Of a DNA stretch of 64,000 bases, positions 41,224-51,640 are shown one piece after another. The notes beneath the pieces were generated by a model. The model had not been told where the DNA came from, did not search any database, and was given only the letters and a program-made list of their open reading frames with translations. The DNA comes from JAYVSZ01 sp043774925 (GTDB lineage: Bacteria > Pseudomonadota > Gammaproteobacteria > Burkholderiales > Methylophilaceae): NCBI GenBank assembly GCA_043774925.1, contig JAYVSZ010000013.1:1-64000 (forward strand). The letters are read 5' to 3'. Numbering within the stretch: position 1 is the stretch's first letter; each line of letters starts with the position of its first letter. Both the position numbers and the translations under genes were made by a program.

Positions 41224-44200
41224 TTGCGCTTAACCCACTTAAAACTTGCCGGCTTCAAATCGTTTGTAGATCCGACCACCATTCACTTGCACGGCCAGCG
41301 CGTGGGCGTTGTCGGCCCAAACGGCTGTGGCAAATCCAACGTCATGGAATCGGTGCGCTGGGTGCTGGGCGAATCAAGCGCCAAGGAAATGCGTGCCGAT
41401 GCGATGGATGCAGTGATTTTTAACGGCTCCGCTAATAGAAAGCCGATTTCTAGAGCGAGCGTCGAGCTGATTTTCGATAATAGTTTGGGCGGCAACGCTT
41501 CTAATCAAATCGCTGGCGAGTGGAGCCAGTACGCGGAAATCGCCGTCAAACGTGTGCTTGAGCGCGAAAAAGGCTCAACTTATTATATCAACAACACCGC
41601 TGTGCGCCGTCGCGATGTAGCCGATTTGTTTCTGGGCACTGGTCTGGGAGGCCGTGCCTACGCCATTATCGGCCAAAACACCATCTCACGCATTGTCGAA
41701 GCCAAGCCAGAAGAATTGCGCGTGTATTTGGAAGAGGCCGCCGGCATTAGCAAATACAAAGAGCGTCGCCGCGAGACCGAATTGCGGCTACGTGATACGC
41801 GCGAAAATCTCACGCGCGTTGAAGATATTTGTCGCGAACTACAAAAACAAATCACCAAATTAGAATCTCAAGCGGTTACCACGCAACAATACCATGCCCT
41901 GCAAGCCGCACTCAAGCTGGCTGAGGGGCAGTTATGGCTGCTCAAAAAACGTGACGCCAGCCGCGATTGGGAAAAGGCCAAAAGCAACGTTGAAAAGTTA
42001 GTGAACGCGCTGGAAGCGCAAACGGCGGAATTACGCAAAAGCGAATCGAACTTGGAAACCTGTCGCCAAGCGTTTTATGCGGCCAGCGAGGCCATTAACT
42101 CCGCGCAAGCCGCCTATTATGAGGCGAATGCCGAAGTGGCGAACTTGGAAAATCAAGTCAAACAGAACGTCGAAGCGCGCGAGCGTATGGCGCAACAATT
42201 GCAGCAATTAACGCATTCCATAGAGCGCAATGCGACGGCGAACGCGGAGACCCAGCTAAAACTAGCACAACTCAATACCGAGCTGGAAACCTTATCAGCA
42301 TTGGCGTTGCAGGCATCTACGGCGTTGGATGCTTTAAAAATTGCGCTTCCAGAAAAAGAAACTGCACTTAAAAATTCACAAGAGATGGCGCAAAAAAGCC
42401 AACAGAATTTAACCGACGCAAATCAAGGCATTCAAATTGAAACCAATAATATTCAATATTTGCGTCGTTCGCTAGACGAAAATACGCAGCGCGCGGAACG
42501 TCTGGAAGCTGATTTAGTGCGCCTGGAGCGTCCTGATGTAGTGCAGCTAAACGCGACTGAAAGCGGTTTACAGCAAGCCCGGCAGGGCATTGCAGCGCTG
42601 GAAAAAAATCTGCAAAAACTGCGTAACGATGAAACACTTTTGCAAAGCCAAATTGCGAGTTTGAGAGAAGCGCAAAATGCCGCGCAGCGTGCGTCAAATC
42701 AGGCGGAAGCTGAGATCCATTCGCTGCAAAAAATTCAGCAATCGCTCAACTCTGAAGGCAAATTAAGCGATTGGTTGAGCAGTAAAGGTTTAAAAAATAA
42801 CGCACGTTTGTGGCAAAAAATTAAAATCGATTCAACTTGGGCCGTGGCGCTGGAAGCGGTTTTGGGCGAAAAGCTGAATGCGCTGATTGCGAATTCAGTT
42901 TTTGAAAGTCGCCCGCCAAGCGCGCTGGTGCTGGGTTTTACGAGTGCGGTGACGCAAAACTCCAAATCGAATACCAGTTTAAAACCCTTATTCAGCGTCA
43001 TTCAAGATTGCCCAAACGATTTGCAAGCGATTTTGGCCGATTGGCTGGAAGGCGCATATTTATTGGCTGCTGGCGATGATGCAAAAAACGCGGTTGCCTT
43101 GTTAAATTTAGGTGAAAAGCTGGTGAATCAGCAAGGCGACGTGTTAACGCGCCACAGCGTGACTTATCACGGTGAGAATTCTAGCTTGCACGGCATCATT
43201 GAGCGGCAGCAACGTTTGGAGGCTTTGCAAAAAGAACTGCCTAAGCTGCAAGCCAATCAACAAGCGGTTGCTGCACAGTTGACTCGCGCAGAAAATCAGT
43301 TGCAAAGCACGCGCCAACAGCAGCAAACAGAAAGTAATGTGTTGAAAACCGCAACCAGCGCGCTGCATCATCAACAACTGGAATTGTCGCGTTTGCAGCA
43401 AGTACAACAAGCTTCGCAAGCGCGAGAAACCAGCATTCAAGCAGATATTGCCGCCGCAAAAGCCCGCAATACACAGCTGCAAACGGATATGGCGGGCAAG
43501 CAAGCGGCTGTGCAGACAATGGCAGGCCAAATAAACAAGCTTGAGATGACAAGAAACGCAGATGCGAATACGCGTCAATTGACCGAGGAGGCATTTCAAG
43601 CACTACGGGATGCCGTATCGCAGGCTGAGAAAACGTATCAAGAAACGACATTTAATTTAAAATTTATCACTAATAATATCAATGAATTAAATAGTAAAAT
43701 TAATGTCATTAGTGAAGAAAAAAAGGCTTTTGTACAGCGCAAAACTGAGGCAGAAAAAATGCTTGAGCTTACGCCGATGGAAACGCTAAAAGCGAACTTA
43801 ACAGCTGCGATTGATACCAAGGCATTGCGCGAAACCGCGCTGGCGGCGGCGCGCAACACGCAAGCAGCGGCAGAAACGAAGTTGCAGGCGTTGGATCGCA
43901 CGCGCATGCAAAATGAGCTGCAACTCGCGCCCATGCGCGATAGCGTCGAGCAAAGCAGGCTAAGTGAACAAGAGGCGCGGCTATATTTTGAGCAGTGCCA
44001 AACCAGTTTGCGGGAAATTGGTTTGGATGAAACAGTGCTGGCAAACGATTTGGCGGACAATGCCAAAACTAGCACTTTTTTAAATAAAACCAATCAGTTA
44101 CAACAAGAAATTGAAGCGCTTGGCGCGGTGAATTTGGCGGCAATTCAAGAATTATCCACAGAAACTGAACGCAAAATTTATCTCGATAGTCAGATGCTAG

Positions 44201-44742
44201 ATTTGACGCAGGCCAGTGAAACGCTGGAAGATGCAATTAAAAAAATCGACCGTGAAACGCGCGACAAGCTGATGCAGACGTTTAACATTGCAAATCTACA
44301 CTTTGCTGAGCTTTTCTCTACTTTATTTGGCGGTGGTCAAGCCAAGCTAGAGCTGCTTGGTGACGAGATTTTAGATACGGGTTTGCAAGTATTCGCGCAG
44401 CCGCCGGGGAAAAAAAATACGACGATTCAACTGCTTTCTGGCGGCGAAAAAGCGCTCACGGCGCTGGCATTGGTGTTTGCGCTGTTTAGGCTCAACCCAG
44501 CGCCATTCTGCCTGATGGATGAGGTGGATGCACCGTTGGACGACAGCAATACCGAGCGTTTTTGCGCGATGGTGAAAAAAATGTCAGAGAAAACGCAATT
44601 TTTGTTTGTGAGCCACAACAAAATCACCATGGAAATGGCGCAGCAGCTGATTGGTGTTACCATGCAGGAATCAGGCGTTTCGCGCATTGTGGACGTGGAT
44701 ATTGACGCTGCGGTGCAAATGCAGGCTGAGAATGTCACATAA
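41224..44742 (+). CDS. smc: Chromosome segregation protein SMC
   Basis: A 1172-residue SMC ATPase. Walker A GPNGCGKSN is at residues 31-39. Long coiled coils flank a hinge at about 515-640 (LSDWLSSKGLKNNARLWQKI opens it). The C-terminal head has the signature LLSGGEKALTALAL and Walker B FCLMDEVDAPLDD. It condenses and organises the chromosome with ScpAB. The start is a TTG at 41224, since no ATG precedes the conserved LTHLKLAGFKSFV; this is unusual but well placed. It heads the smc-zipA-ligA group. Confidence 0.95.
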   Translation: MRLTHLKLAGFKSFVDPTTIHLHGQRVGVVGPNGCGKSNVMESVRWVLGESSAKEMRADAMDAVIFNGSANRKPISRASVELIFDNSLGGNASNQIAGEWSQYAEIAVKRVLEREKGSTYYINNTAVRRRDVADLFLGTGLGGRAYAIIGQNTISRIVEAKPEELRVYLEEAAGISKYKERRRETELRLRDTRENLTRVEDICRELQKQITKLESQAVTTQQYHALQAALKLAEGQLWLLKKRDASRDWEKAKSNVEKLVNALEAQTAELRKSESNLETCRQAFYAASEAINSAQAAYYEANAEVANLENQVKQNVEARERMAQQLQQLTHSIERNATANAETQLKLAQLNTELETLSALALQASTALDALKIALPEKETALKNSQEMAQKSQQNLTDANQGIQIETNNIQYLRRSLDENTQRAERLEADLVRLERPDVVQLNATESGLQQARQGIAALEKNLQKLRNDETLLQSQIASLREAQNAAQRASNQAEAEIHSLQKIQQSLNSEGKLSDWLSSKGLKNNARLWQKIKIDSTWAVALEAVLGEKLNALIANSVFESRPPSALVLGFTSAVTQNSKSNTSLKPLFSVIQDCPNDLQAILADWLEGAYLLAAGDDAKNAVALLNLGEKLVNQQGDVLTRHSVTYHGENSSLHGIIERQQRLEALQKELPKLQANQQAVAAQLTRAENQLQSTRQQQQTESNVLKTATSALHHQQLELSRLQQVQQASQARETSIQADIAAAKARNTQLQTDMAGKQAAVQTMAGQINKLEMTRNADANTRQLTEEAFQALRDAVSQAEKTYQETTFNLKFITNNINELNSKINVISEEKKAFVQRKTEAEKMLELTPMETLKANLTAAIDTKALRETALAAARNTQAAAETKLQALDRTRMQNELQLAPMRDSVEQSRLSEQEARLYFEQCQTSLREIGLDETVLANDLADNAKTSTFLNKTNQLQQEIEALGAVNLAAIQELSTETERKIYLDSQMLDLTQASETLEDAIKKIDRETRDKLMQTFNIANLHFAELFSTLFGGGQAKLELLGDEILDTGLQVFAQPPGKKNTTIQLLSGGEKALTALALVFALFRLNPAPFCLMDEVDAPLDDSNTERFCAMVKKMSEKTQFLFVSHNKITMEMAQQLIGVTMQESGVSRIVDVDIDAAVQMQAENVT

Positions 44743-44780
44743 ATTTCAACATCACGCCAAAATCGAAGTAAAATAACGCT

Positions 44781-46103
44781 ATGTCAGATTTACAAGTAGC
44801 ACTCATCACTTTAGGCGCGTTTATTATTTCAGGCGTGGTTGTTTACAACTGGATGCAAGAGCGGAAATTGCGCAAAAACATCACAGATGACTTTCTTGTG
44901 CCGCAAAAAGACGTGCTGACGGAGGATTTTTATATTGATACCGATGCTTATGTCGACAAAGAATTCGCGGACATTCCTAATAAAATTAGACTCACCGAAA
45001 GGCTCAATGCGCCCGATTTGATGCCTGTGCCAGCGGTGTCGCTTGACTTGAGCGAAGAAGACCAAGTAGCGCTAGATGAAATGGTCGAATCTGCGCAGGT
45101 GAATGCGCAAGGGGAAGGTTTTGCGCATGAAACTGCAGGCTTGCCGCCAACGCAAGTGCAAGAAATGAAGCAGGCGCTAGATGAAGCCTTTTCTGCAGAA
45201 AAAGTATCGGACAAGCCAGCAAGAGTGCCAATGGCGCTTGACGCCGACGCACTGCAAGAAGCCGCATCCCCACTGCCAACAGACATTCACCCGCAAATCG
45301 ATTTAACCGCATTTCTATTTTCTACAAAAAATATGAGCGCGCAAACGCTCAACACCATGGCCAACGCCATTGCCGATGATATGGGCGTGCCAATAATGAT
45401 GCACGGCATTGATGCTGACGGCAGGTGGCATGCCGTAAAGCATAGCGCAATTGATCACGTATTTAAGCAAATTGCTTGTAGCATCCAATTGGCCGATCGC
45501 GGCGGCCCGATTGCCAAACACATGCTGAATAAATTTCAATTTTCTATTGAAAACATGGGCTTAGAGCTTGGTTCGCATGTGGAATGGCAAGGTGCTGGCG
45601 AGGCCATGCAGCGCGCAATTGAGCTGGATAAATTTTGCATGGAAGTTGATCAACTGGTGAGCGTACACCTTGTGCAAGGCGACGTGCCTGTGCATGGCAC
45701 CAAATTCCGCGGTCTGGCAGAATCAAGCGGCATGCGGCTTGGCGAGGATGGGAAGTTTTATTTCTATGCGACAAGCCATCCCGATGTGTCGCTATTTACT
45801 TTAGCGAATGCGGATAACCAGCCGTTTACCTCAGAAAGTTTGCGTAGCAGTGTGGTGATAGGTGCGACTTTTCAATTGGAAATTCCCAAAGTGACACATT
45901 GCGATCAGGTGTTTAACCAAATGATACAAGTTGCGCAAAAAATGGCGAATAGCTTGGGCGCGCGCATGGTGGACGACAATCAGAAGCCACTAGGTGATTT
46001 GCAAATCGAAAAAATTCGGCAGCAACTTAAAGTCATCCATGCCACCATGGTGGCGCGCGGCGTGCTGCCTGGCAGCCCTAGCAGTTTGCGCCTTTTTAAT
46101 TAA
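44781..46103 (+). CDS. zipA: Cell division protein ZipA
   Basis: A 440-residue protein. A single N-terminal membrane segment (VALITLGAFIISGVVVYNW) is followed by a basic stretch, a long acidic and Ala/Pro-rich linker, and a C-terminal domain from about residue 305 (GTKFRGLAESSGMRLGEDGKFYFY landmarks: RGLAESSGM, GKFYFY) that fits the FtsZ-binding ZipA domain. The position between smc and ligA is the usual betaproteobacterial one. ZipA tethers FtsZ to the membrane at the division site. Confidence 0.88.
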   Translation: MSDLQVALITLGAFIISGVVVYNWMQERKLRKNITDDFLVPQKDVLTEDFYIDTDAYVDKEFADIPNKIRLTERLNAPDLMPVPAVSLDLSEEDQVALDEMVESAQVNAQGEGFAHETAGLPPTQVQEMKQALDEAFSAEKVSDKPARVPMALDADALQEAASPLPTDIHPQIDLTAFLFSTKNMSAQTLNTMANAIADDMGVPIMMHGIDADGRWHAVKHSAIDHVFKQIACSIQLADRGGPIAKHMLNKFQFSIENMGLELGSHVEWQGAGEAMQRAIELDKFCMEVDQLVSVHLVQGDVPVHGTKFRGLAESSGMRLGEDGKFYFYATSHPDVSLFTLANADNQPFTSESLRSSVVIGATFQLEIPKVTHCDQVFNQMIQVAQKMANSLGARMVDDNQKPLGDLQIEKIRQQLKVIHATMVARGVLPGSPSSLRLFN

Positions 46104-46115
46104 ACGCACTTTCGC

Positions 46116-48224
46116 ATGTCTAGTATAGAAGCCGCTCGCAGCCAGATTGCACAATTGGCAGCGCAAATTGCGCAATACGATTACGCATATTATGCACTGG
46201 ACGCGCCAAGCGTTTCTGACAGCGAATATGATGGCATTTATCGCCAGCTACAAGCCTTAGAAACACAATTTCCTGAACTCATCTCCCCAGATTCACCCAC
46301 GCAGCGCGTCAGCGGTTCGCCTTCTGGCACTTTTGATGCTGTACAGCACCGCCAAGCCATGCTGTCGCTGAATAACGCATTTGGCGATGATGAGTTAATC
46401 GCATTTGATAAGCGCATTCGCGAGGGTCTAGGTTTTGAAAAAGGCGGCGTGGAAAATGTAGAATACGCGCTTGAGCCGAAATTTGATGGCCTCGCGATTA
46501 CGCTCACTTACGAAAACGGCCACTTTGTGCAAGGCGCCACGCGCGGCGACGGCTACACGGGCGAGAACGTCACGCACAATTTACGCACCATTCGCAGCAT
46601 TCCGACCAAATTAAACATCGCGAACCCACCACAATTATTAGAAGTGCGCGGCGAAGTGCTGATGCTCAAGCGCGATTTTGAGCGTTTGAATGCTGCGCAA
46701 GAAAAGGCGGGCGCTAAATTATTCGCCAATCCGCGTAACGCCGCCGCCGGTAGCTTGCGTCAGCTTGATCCACAAATTACCGCCACACGGCCACTGACAT
46801 TTTTTGCCTATGGTTTAGGCGAAGCGATAGGCGTGCCCGTCTTAAAATCGCACGCGGAAGCCATGGATTATTTGGAAAAACTGCACCTTCCTGTGAGCAA
46901 TCTGCGTGCGGTTAAGCAAGGCGCAGCAGGCTTGCTGGCGTATTTTAACGAAATCGGCACCAAGCGCGAAAGCTTGCCATTTGATATTGACGGCGTGGTT
47001 TACAAAGTGAATCAATTTAATCAACAAAACGCGCTGGGGTTTGTGTCGCGCGCACCGCGTTGGGCAGTTGCGCATAAATACCCCGCAGAAGAGGCTACAA
47101 CGCTGGTAGAAGACATTACGGTGCAAGTAGGTCGCACTGGCGCGATAACGCCTGTAGCGCGCTTAAAAGCGGTGTTTGTGGGCGGGGTGACGGTGACCAA
47201 CGCCACACTGCACAACGAAGACGAAATGCGCCGCAAGGATATTCGCATTGGCGATACCGTCATCGTGCGCAGGGCAGGCGACGTGATTCCAGAGGTGGTG
47301 GCTGTGATTTTGGAAAATCGCCCCGCAAACGCCACACAATTTAGCATGCCAAGCACCTGCCCAGAATGCGGATCGCATATCGAACGCCCCGCAGATGAAG
47401 CAATTGCGCGCTGCACAGGCGGTTTGTTTTGCCCAGCCCAGCGCAAACAGGCGATTACGCATTTTGCCAGCCGCCGCGCCATGGATATTGAAGGCTTGGG
47501 CGAAAAACTGGTGGAACAGCTTGTTGACGAAAATTTAGTGCACGCTGTAAACGATATTTACAAACTAGACGTTAGTGCGCTGGCTGGCTTGGAGCGCATG
47601 GCGGAGAAATCTGCACAAAACGTGTTAGATGCGATTAATAACAGTAAAAATTCTAAGCTGGCACGCTTTATTTATGCGCTGGGCATTCGTAATGTGGGCG
47701 AGGCCACTGCGCGTGATTTGAGCGCACATTTCGGCGCCATGCAAGCCTTGCTGGATGCGCCTCTCGAGGCGTTGCTTGAAGTAAATGATGTCGGCCCGAT
47801 TGTGGCGGAGTCCATTTTACAATTTTTTGGCGAGCCGCATAACCGCCAAGTGATTGAATCGATGCAACAACTTGGCGTGCATTGGCCAGAACACGCGGGC
47901 AAACAACAAGCCACAGGTGCGTTACAAGGCAAGGTTTTGGTGCTCACAGGCGCACTTCCGAATTTATCACGCGACGAAGCAAAAGCGATGATAGAAGCGG
48001 CTGGCGGCAAAGTGAGCGGCAGCGTATCGAAAAAAACCGATTTCGTGGTCGCGGGCGCTGAGGCGGGCAGCAAGCTGGAAGCCGCACAAACACTGGGTGT
48101 TAGCGTGATTGACGAGGCAGGATTAAAAGCACTTTTAGCCATGCAGGTTGCAACTAATGCGCCGCCCGCGCAGTCAGAGCACTTGGAATCAGCAATTCAA
48201 GTGATGCAAAAACCTCTCTTTTAA
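46116..48224 (+). CDS. ligA: NAD-dependent DNA ligase LigA
   Basis: A 702-residue ligase with the full domain set. The adenylation lysine is Lys122 in PKFDGLAI. An OB fold follows. The zinc site includes CPECGSH and the later FCPAQ. A helix-hairpin-helix region (residues about 480-580) and a C-terminal BRCT domain (LQGKVLVLTGALPNLSRDEA, from about 605) complete the chain. It seals nicks in replication and repair. It starts 12 bases after zipA. Confidence 0.97.
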   Translation: MSSIEAARSQIAQLAAQIAQYDYAYYALDAPSVSDSEYDGIYRQLQALETQFPELISPDSPTQRVSGSPSGTFDAVQHRQAMLSLNNAFGDDELIAFDKRIREGLGFEKGGVENVEYALEPKFDGLAITLTYENGHFVQGATRGDGYTGENVTHNLRTIRSIPTKLNIANPPQLLEVRGEVLMLKRDFERLNAAQEKAGAKLFANPRNAAAGSLRQLDPQITATRPLTFFAYGLGEAIGVPVLKSHAEAMDYLEKLHLPVSNLRAVKQGAAGLLAYFNEIGTKRESLPFDIDGVVYKVNQFNQQNALGFVSRAPRWAVAHKYPAEEATTLVEDITVQVGRTGAITPVARLKAVFVGGVTVTNATLHNEDEMRRKDIRIGDTVIVRRAGDVIPEVVAVILENRPANATQFSMPSTCPECGSHIERPADEAIARCTGGLFCPAQRKQAITHFASRRAMDIEGLGEKLVEQLVDENLVHAVNDIYKLDVSALAGLERMAEKSAQNVLDAINNSKNSKLARFIYALGIRNVGEATARDLSAHFGAMQALLDAPLEALLEVNDVGPIVAESILQFFGEPHNRQVIESMQQLGVHWPEHAGKQQATGALQGKVLVLTGALPNLSRDEAKAMIEAAGGKVSGSVSKKTDFVVAGAEAGSKLEAAQTLGVSVIDEAGLKALLAMQVATNAPPAQSEHLESAIQVMQKPLF

Positions 48225-48246
48225 GCGCCATTTAATTTTAAGACAT

Positions 48247-49152
48247 ATGAAACTACAAAATACTTTAATTATAGCTTTTATCTCATTGATATTAATTAGT
48301 TTAAATATAAAAGCAGATGAACTTTCCGACAAAAATACAGCGTGTAACGCCGCGTTAAATAAAGGTGATTTTTCCAGCGCAAGCAAGCTCGCCGATGAAG
48401 TGTTGAAACGCGACGCAAAGAGTCGCGAAGGTTTAATCTGCAAAGGCCGTTTGCTGGGCGCGCAAGGCAAATACGATGAAGCTTTGGGCGCACTTAATCA
48501 GGCGGAGGCGCTTTCAAAAGCATCGTTCGACCGTATTATCGCCAATATGCTCATCGGCAATGTGTATAAAGCACAGAAAAAACACGACGAAGCGATTGCC
48601 AATTATGAAAAAAGTTTAGGCATTGCCACGGCAGATAAAAACGAAAAATTGATGCGTGCAAACTACAATTTAATTGGCGATGTGCAGACGAATAAAAATG
48701 AGCACAATGCCGCACTAGCCAGCTACCAAGCGGGTTACAAGCTTGCCATGAATGATAATGAGCGTGCTGAAAATGACGAATTGCTGGCCGCGACATACAA
48801 GGCTTTAGGGCAGTTTGATTTAGCGATTGAATATCAATTGAAGGGCGTGCAGATGGAGCAAAAATCTGGCACGCTGGATGGCATTGCCAACGCGAATTTG
48901 GCGCTTGGCGACATTTATATGCAGACGAAAGACTACGCCAATGCCGAAAAAACGTATGTAAAAATGCTGCAATTTAGTAAAGATAACGGCGGCGCCTATT
49001 TTGAGGCTAAATCGAACTTTTATCTCGCACAGGTGAAAACTGCAAAAGGCGACAGCGCAGGCGCTAACACATTGATTACAGAAGCAAAAAAAATTGCGAA
49101 AGACATCGGCGCCAGTGATTTAACAGCGGAGTTTGAAGCCGCCAGCAAATAA
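48247..49152 (+). CDS. Secreted tetratricopeptide-repeat protein
   Basis: A 301-residue protein with an N-terminal signal peptide (LIIAFISLILISLNIKADE; cut near residue 24) and at least five TPR-like helix pairs, for example GKYDEALGALNQAEALS, KKHDEAIANYEKSLGIA, and GQFDLAIEYQLKGVQME. It should be periplasmic and act as a protein-binding scaffold. Partners are unknown. It starts 22 bases after ligA; whether it shares that operon is unclear. Confidence 0.8.
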   Translation: MKLQNTLIIAFISLILISLNIKADELSDKNTACNAALNKGDFSSASKLADEVLKRDAKSREGLICKGRLLGAQGKYDEALGALNQAEALSKASFDRIIANMLIGNVYKAQKKHDEAIANYEKSLGIATADKNEKLMRANYNLIGDVQTNKNEHNAALASYQAGYKLAMNDNERAENDELLAATYKALGQFDLAIEYQLKGVQMEQKSGTLDGIANANLALGDIYMQTKDYANAEKTYVKMLQFSKDNGGAYFEAKSNFYLAQVKTAKGDSAGANTLITEAKKIAKDIGASDLTAEFEAASK

Positions 49153-49211
49153 TTGTAAGGTTGACGTGAAAGTCGCGACTAATCGCTAGCACATTTAAAA
49201 GGGCGCTTACC

Positions 49212-50279
49212 ATGTTAATTTCGAGTAAATCTAAGCAAAATCCAACTGATATTCAACCATCCGAAATCACGCCGCGCGCGATATTTGAAGACCGACGCAG
49301 CTTTATAAAAGCCGCTGGAACTGGCTTGATTGCTGGCGCAGCGCTTGTTGCGAGCAAATCTAAAGCTGCACAAATTGCTGGCGGTGAAACCAAGGGTGCA
49401 GGCTTGTTGCTTGGCCGCGCTAATCAAGGTGCGGTCATTGCTGTTGATAAAAAAACTGGCTTATATAACCCGCACCAAAAAATCGCTGGCATTGTCAAAA
49501 CCGCGTATGGCGCGGATGAAAAAATCACCAAGGTCGAAAACGCGACCACTTATAACAATTATTACGAATTTGGCACAGATAAAGCTGACCCTGCGATTGA
49601 AGCGACCTTGTTTAAACCGCGTCCTTGGACGGTGAGCATTGAAGGCGAAGTGAAAAAGGCCAAAACTATTAGTATTGACGAGCTGATGAAGCTTGCGCCG
49701 CTAGAAGAGCGCATCTATCGCATGCGCTGCGTGGAAGGTTGGTCGATGGTCATTCCTTGGGTAGGCTTGCCGCTGGCGAGCCTGATTAAATGGGCAGAGC
49801 CAACTGGCAACGCAAAATATATCGAATTCATCTCCGCAAATGACCAAGCCACCATGCCCGGCACGCGTTCCAATGTGCTGGATTGGCCATACACCGAAGG
49901 TTTGCGCATGGATGAGGCAATGAATCCATTGGCCTTGCTGGCGATGGGCATTTATGGGGAATTGTTACCGAATCAAAACGGCGCGCCTGTAAGATTAGTC
50001 ACGCCGTGGAAATACGGCTTTAAGGGCGCGAAAGCTATTGTAAAAATTCGTTTTGTGGAAAAAATGCCACTGACTAGCTGGATGAAAGCAGGGCCAAATG
50101 AATATGGATTTTTTGCCAATGTGAACCCAGAAGTAGATCATCCGCGCTGGACGCAATCGTCTGAGAAGCGCATTGGTGCTGGCTTGTTCGCGGGTCGTAT
50201 TAAAACACAAATGTTTAACGGTTACAGCGCGCAAGTAGGGCAGATGTACGCAGATTTAGATTTGAAAAAGAATTTCTAA
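49212..50279 (+). CDS. msrP: Protein-methionine-sulfoxide reductase catalytic subunit MsrP
   Basis: A 355-residue molybdoenzyme. A twin-arginine signal is visible at residues 28-36 (RRSFIKAAG). The molybdenum-ligating Cys is Cys173 in RMRCVEGWSM. MsrP repairs oxidised methionines in periplasmic proteins with electrons from MsrQ, encoded two bases downstream. Its cofactor needs the molybdopterin synthase encoded at 11153-11894. Confidence 0.95.
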   Translation: MLISSKSKQNPTDIQPSEITPRAIFEDRRSFIKAAGTGLIAGAALVASKSKAAQIAGGETKGAGLLLGRANQGAVIAVDKKTGLYNPHQKIAGIVKTAYGADEKITKVENATTYNNYYEFGTDKADPAIEATLFKPRPWTVSIEGEVKKAKTISIDELMKLAPLEERIYRMRCVEGWSMVIPWVGLPLASLIKWAEPTGNAKYIEFISANDQATMPGTRSNVLDWPYTEGLRMDEAMNPLALLAMGIYGELLPNQNGAPVRLVTPWKYGFKGAKAIVKIRFVEKMPLTSWMKAGPNEYGFFANVNPEVDHPRWTQSSEKRIGAGLFAGRIKTQMFNGYSAQVGQMYADLDLKKNF

Positions 50280-50281
50280 CC

Positions 50282-50920
50282 ATGAACAAGCAACAAATTT
50301 TAAGGGTGAAGGGCGCAGTTTGGCTGCTGGCCTTACTGCCGCTGGCGCGCCTTATCTGGCTTGGCATAAACGAAGATTTAGGCGCAAACCCTATCGAATT
50401 TATTGAGCGCTCGACTGGCACATGGGCGCTGGTGATTTTGCTGATGACGCTTTCGATGACGCCGATTCGTTTGCTGACAGGCGTTATTTGGCAAGTGCAA
50501 CTGCGTCGCCTGCTCGGCCTTTTTATGTTTTTTTATGCCTGTTTGCACATTACCACATACGTTTGGCTGGATTTTGCCTTTGTTTGGGCGGATATCGTGA
50601 AAGATGTAGGCAAACATCCGCGCATATTAGTGGGCTTTGCAGCCTTTGTGCTGACGATTCCACTCGCCTTGACCTCAAACAGCGCTGCGATGAAGCGTTT
50701 AAAATCGAACTGGAAAACGCTGCATAAAACGGTGTATTTAATTGCCATTTTTGGCGTGTTGCACTTTTGGTTATTGGTTAAAAAGGATGTGACCGAGCCC
50801 AAGTATTATGCCCTGACACTGGTGTTTTTATTGGCTGTGCGGCTATATTACAAGTACTTTTCCAAGCAAAGAATCACAAAAAATTTAAGCGCAAATATAT
50901 TGGAAACCCGGGCGAATTAA
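50282..50920 (+). CDS. msrQ: Heme-binding membrane subunit MsrQ
   Basis: A 212-residue membrane protein with about six segments. Histidines expected to bind heme are visible in FYACLHITTYVWLDF and in LHKTVYLIAIFGVLHFW. It passes electrons from the respiratory chain to periplasmic MsrP. The gene lies two bases after msrP, so the pair is a translationally linked operon. Confidence 0.93.
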   Translation: MNKQQILRVKGAVWLLALLPLARLIWLGINEDLGANPIEFIERSTGTWALVILLMTLSMTPIRLLTGVIWQVQLRRLLGLFMFFYACLHITTYVWLDFAFVWADIVKDVGKHPRILVGFAAFVLTIPLALTSNSAAMKRLKSNWKTLHKTVYLIAIFGVLHFWLLVKKDVTEPKYYALTLVFLLAVRLYYKYFSKQRITKNLSANILETRAN

Positions 50921-50978
50921 TTGTAAGCTTTTTGCATCCCCAGCGACTAAGTTTTATATTAATCAAAAGGGGTGGGAA

Positions 50979-51500
50979 ATGTCTGCACTTAATAACACGC
51001 TGGAATCAGCAATTGGCTTATACGACGTCGTCGTAAGTAAGCTCAATACGTTGAATACTTGGGTGCCGCAACTGGGTTTGCGCTTATTATTGGCTTGGGA
51101 GTTTGGCGAATCTGGCTTCGAAAAGCTTCATGGCAGCAATTGGTTTGCCGATTTAACTTTCCCATTTCCTTTTAATTTACTGCCTGCCGGCGTTAGCTGG
51201 AACATTTCTATTTTTTTCGAAGTGGTAGGTGCGTTTGCTTTGGTGCTTGGCTTGTTTACGCGCTTTTTCTCAATCTCATTACTCATTTTAACAATCGTTG
51301 CAATTTCGGCGGTGCATTGGCCAGAGCACTTTAATAGTTTGACCGAACTACTTAAAGGTTACCGCATCATTGATGAAGATAATGACGGCTTTGGTAATTA
51401 CAAATTACCGCTGATGTACATCATCTTGTTTTTGCCGCTGTTATTTGGTGGTGCGGGTAAAGCGAGTATTGATTACTGGTTTAAGTGCAAAAGAAGTTAA
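50979..51500 (+). CDS. DoxX-family membrane protein
   Basis: A 173-residue protein with four membrane segments. GLRLLLAWEFGESGFEKLHG at residues about 33-52 and the later FFEVVGAFALVLGLFTRF are DoxX landmarks. DoxX-like proteins are linked to redox homeostasis and to some quinone or sulfur pathways, but the precise role is unknown. A ribosome binding site (AAAAGGGGTGGG) precedes the ATG. It ends before a strong bidirectional terminator. Confidence 0.82.
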   Translation: MSALNNTLESAIGLYDVVVSKLNTLNTWVPQLGLRLLLAWEFGESGFEKLHGSNWFADLTFPFPFNLLPAGVSWNISIFFEVVGAFALVLGLFTRFFSISLLILTIVAISAVHWPEHFNSLTELLKGYRIIDEDNDGFGNYKLPLMYIILFLPLLFGGAGKASIDYWFKCKRS

Positions 51501-51580
51501 TGACGGTATTGCGAATCCCAACATCATTGAATGTCACATTTATTTAACATAATATACATTATGCGAAGTAAAAGCCATGC

Positions 51581-51608
51581 AAATAAGCCGAGTAAGCTCG
51601 GCTTATTT
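51581..51608. terminator. Bidirectional terminator
   Basis: AAATAAGCCGAG (51581-51592) pairs perfectly with CTCGGCTTATTT (51597-51608) around a four-base loop. The A-rich and T-rich ends let it work on both strands. It separates the doxX gene (+) from the gene at 51641-52012 (minus), which converge here. Confidence 0.88.
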
Positions 51609-51640
51609 GTTACCTATCAATTACTTACCTATTATTGATA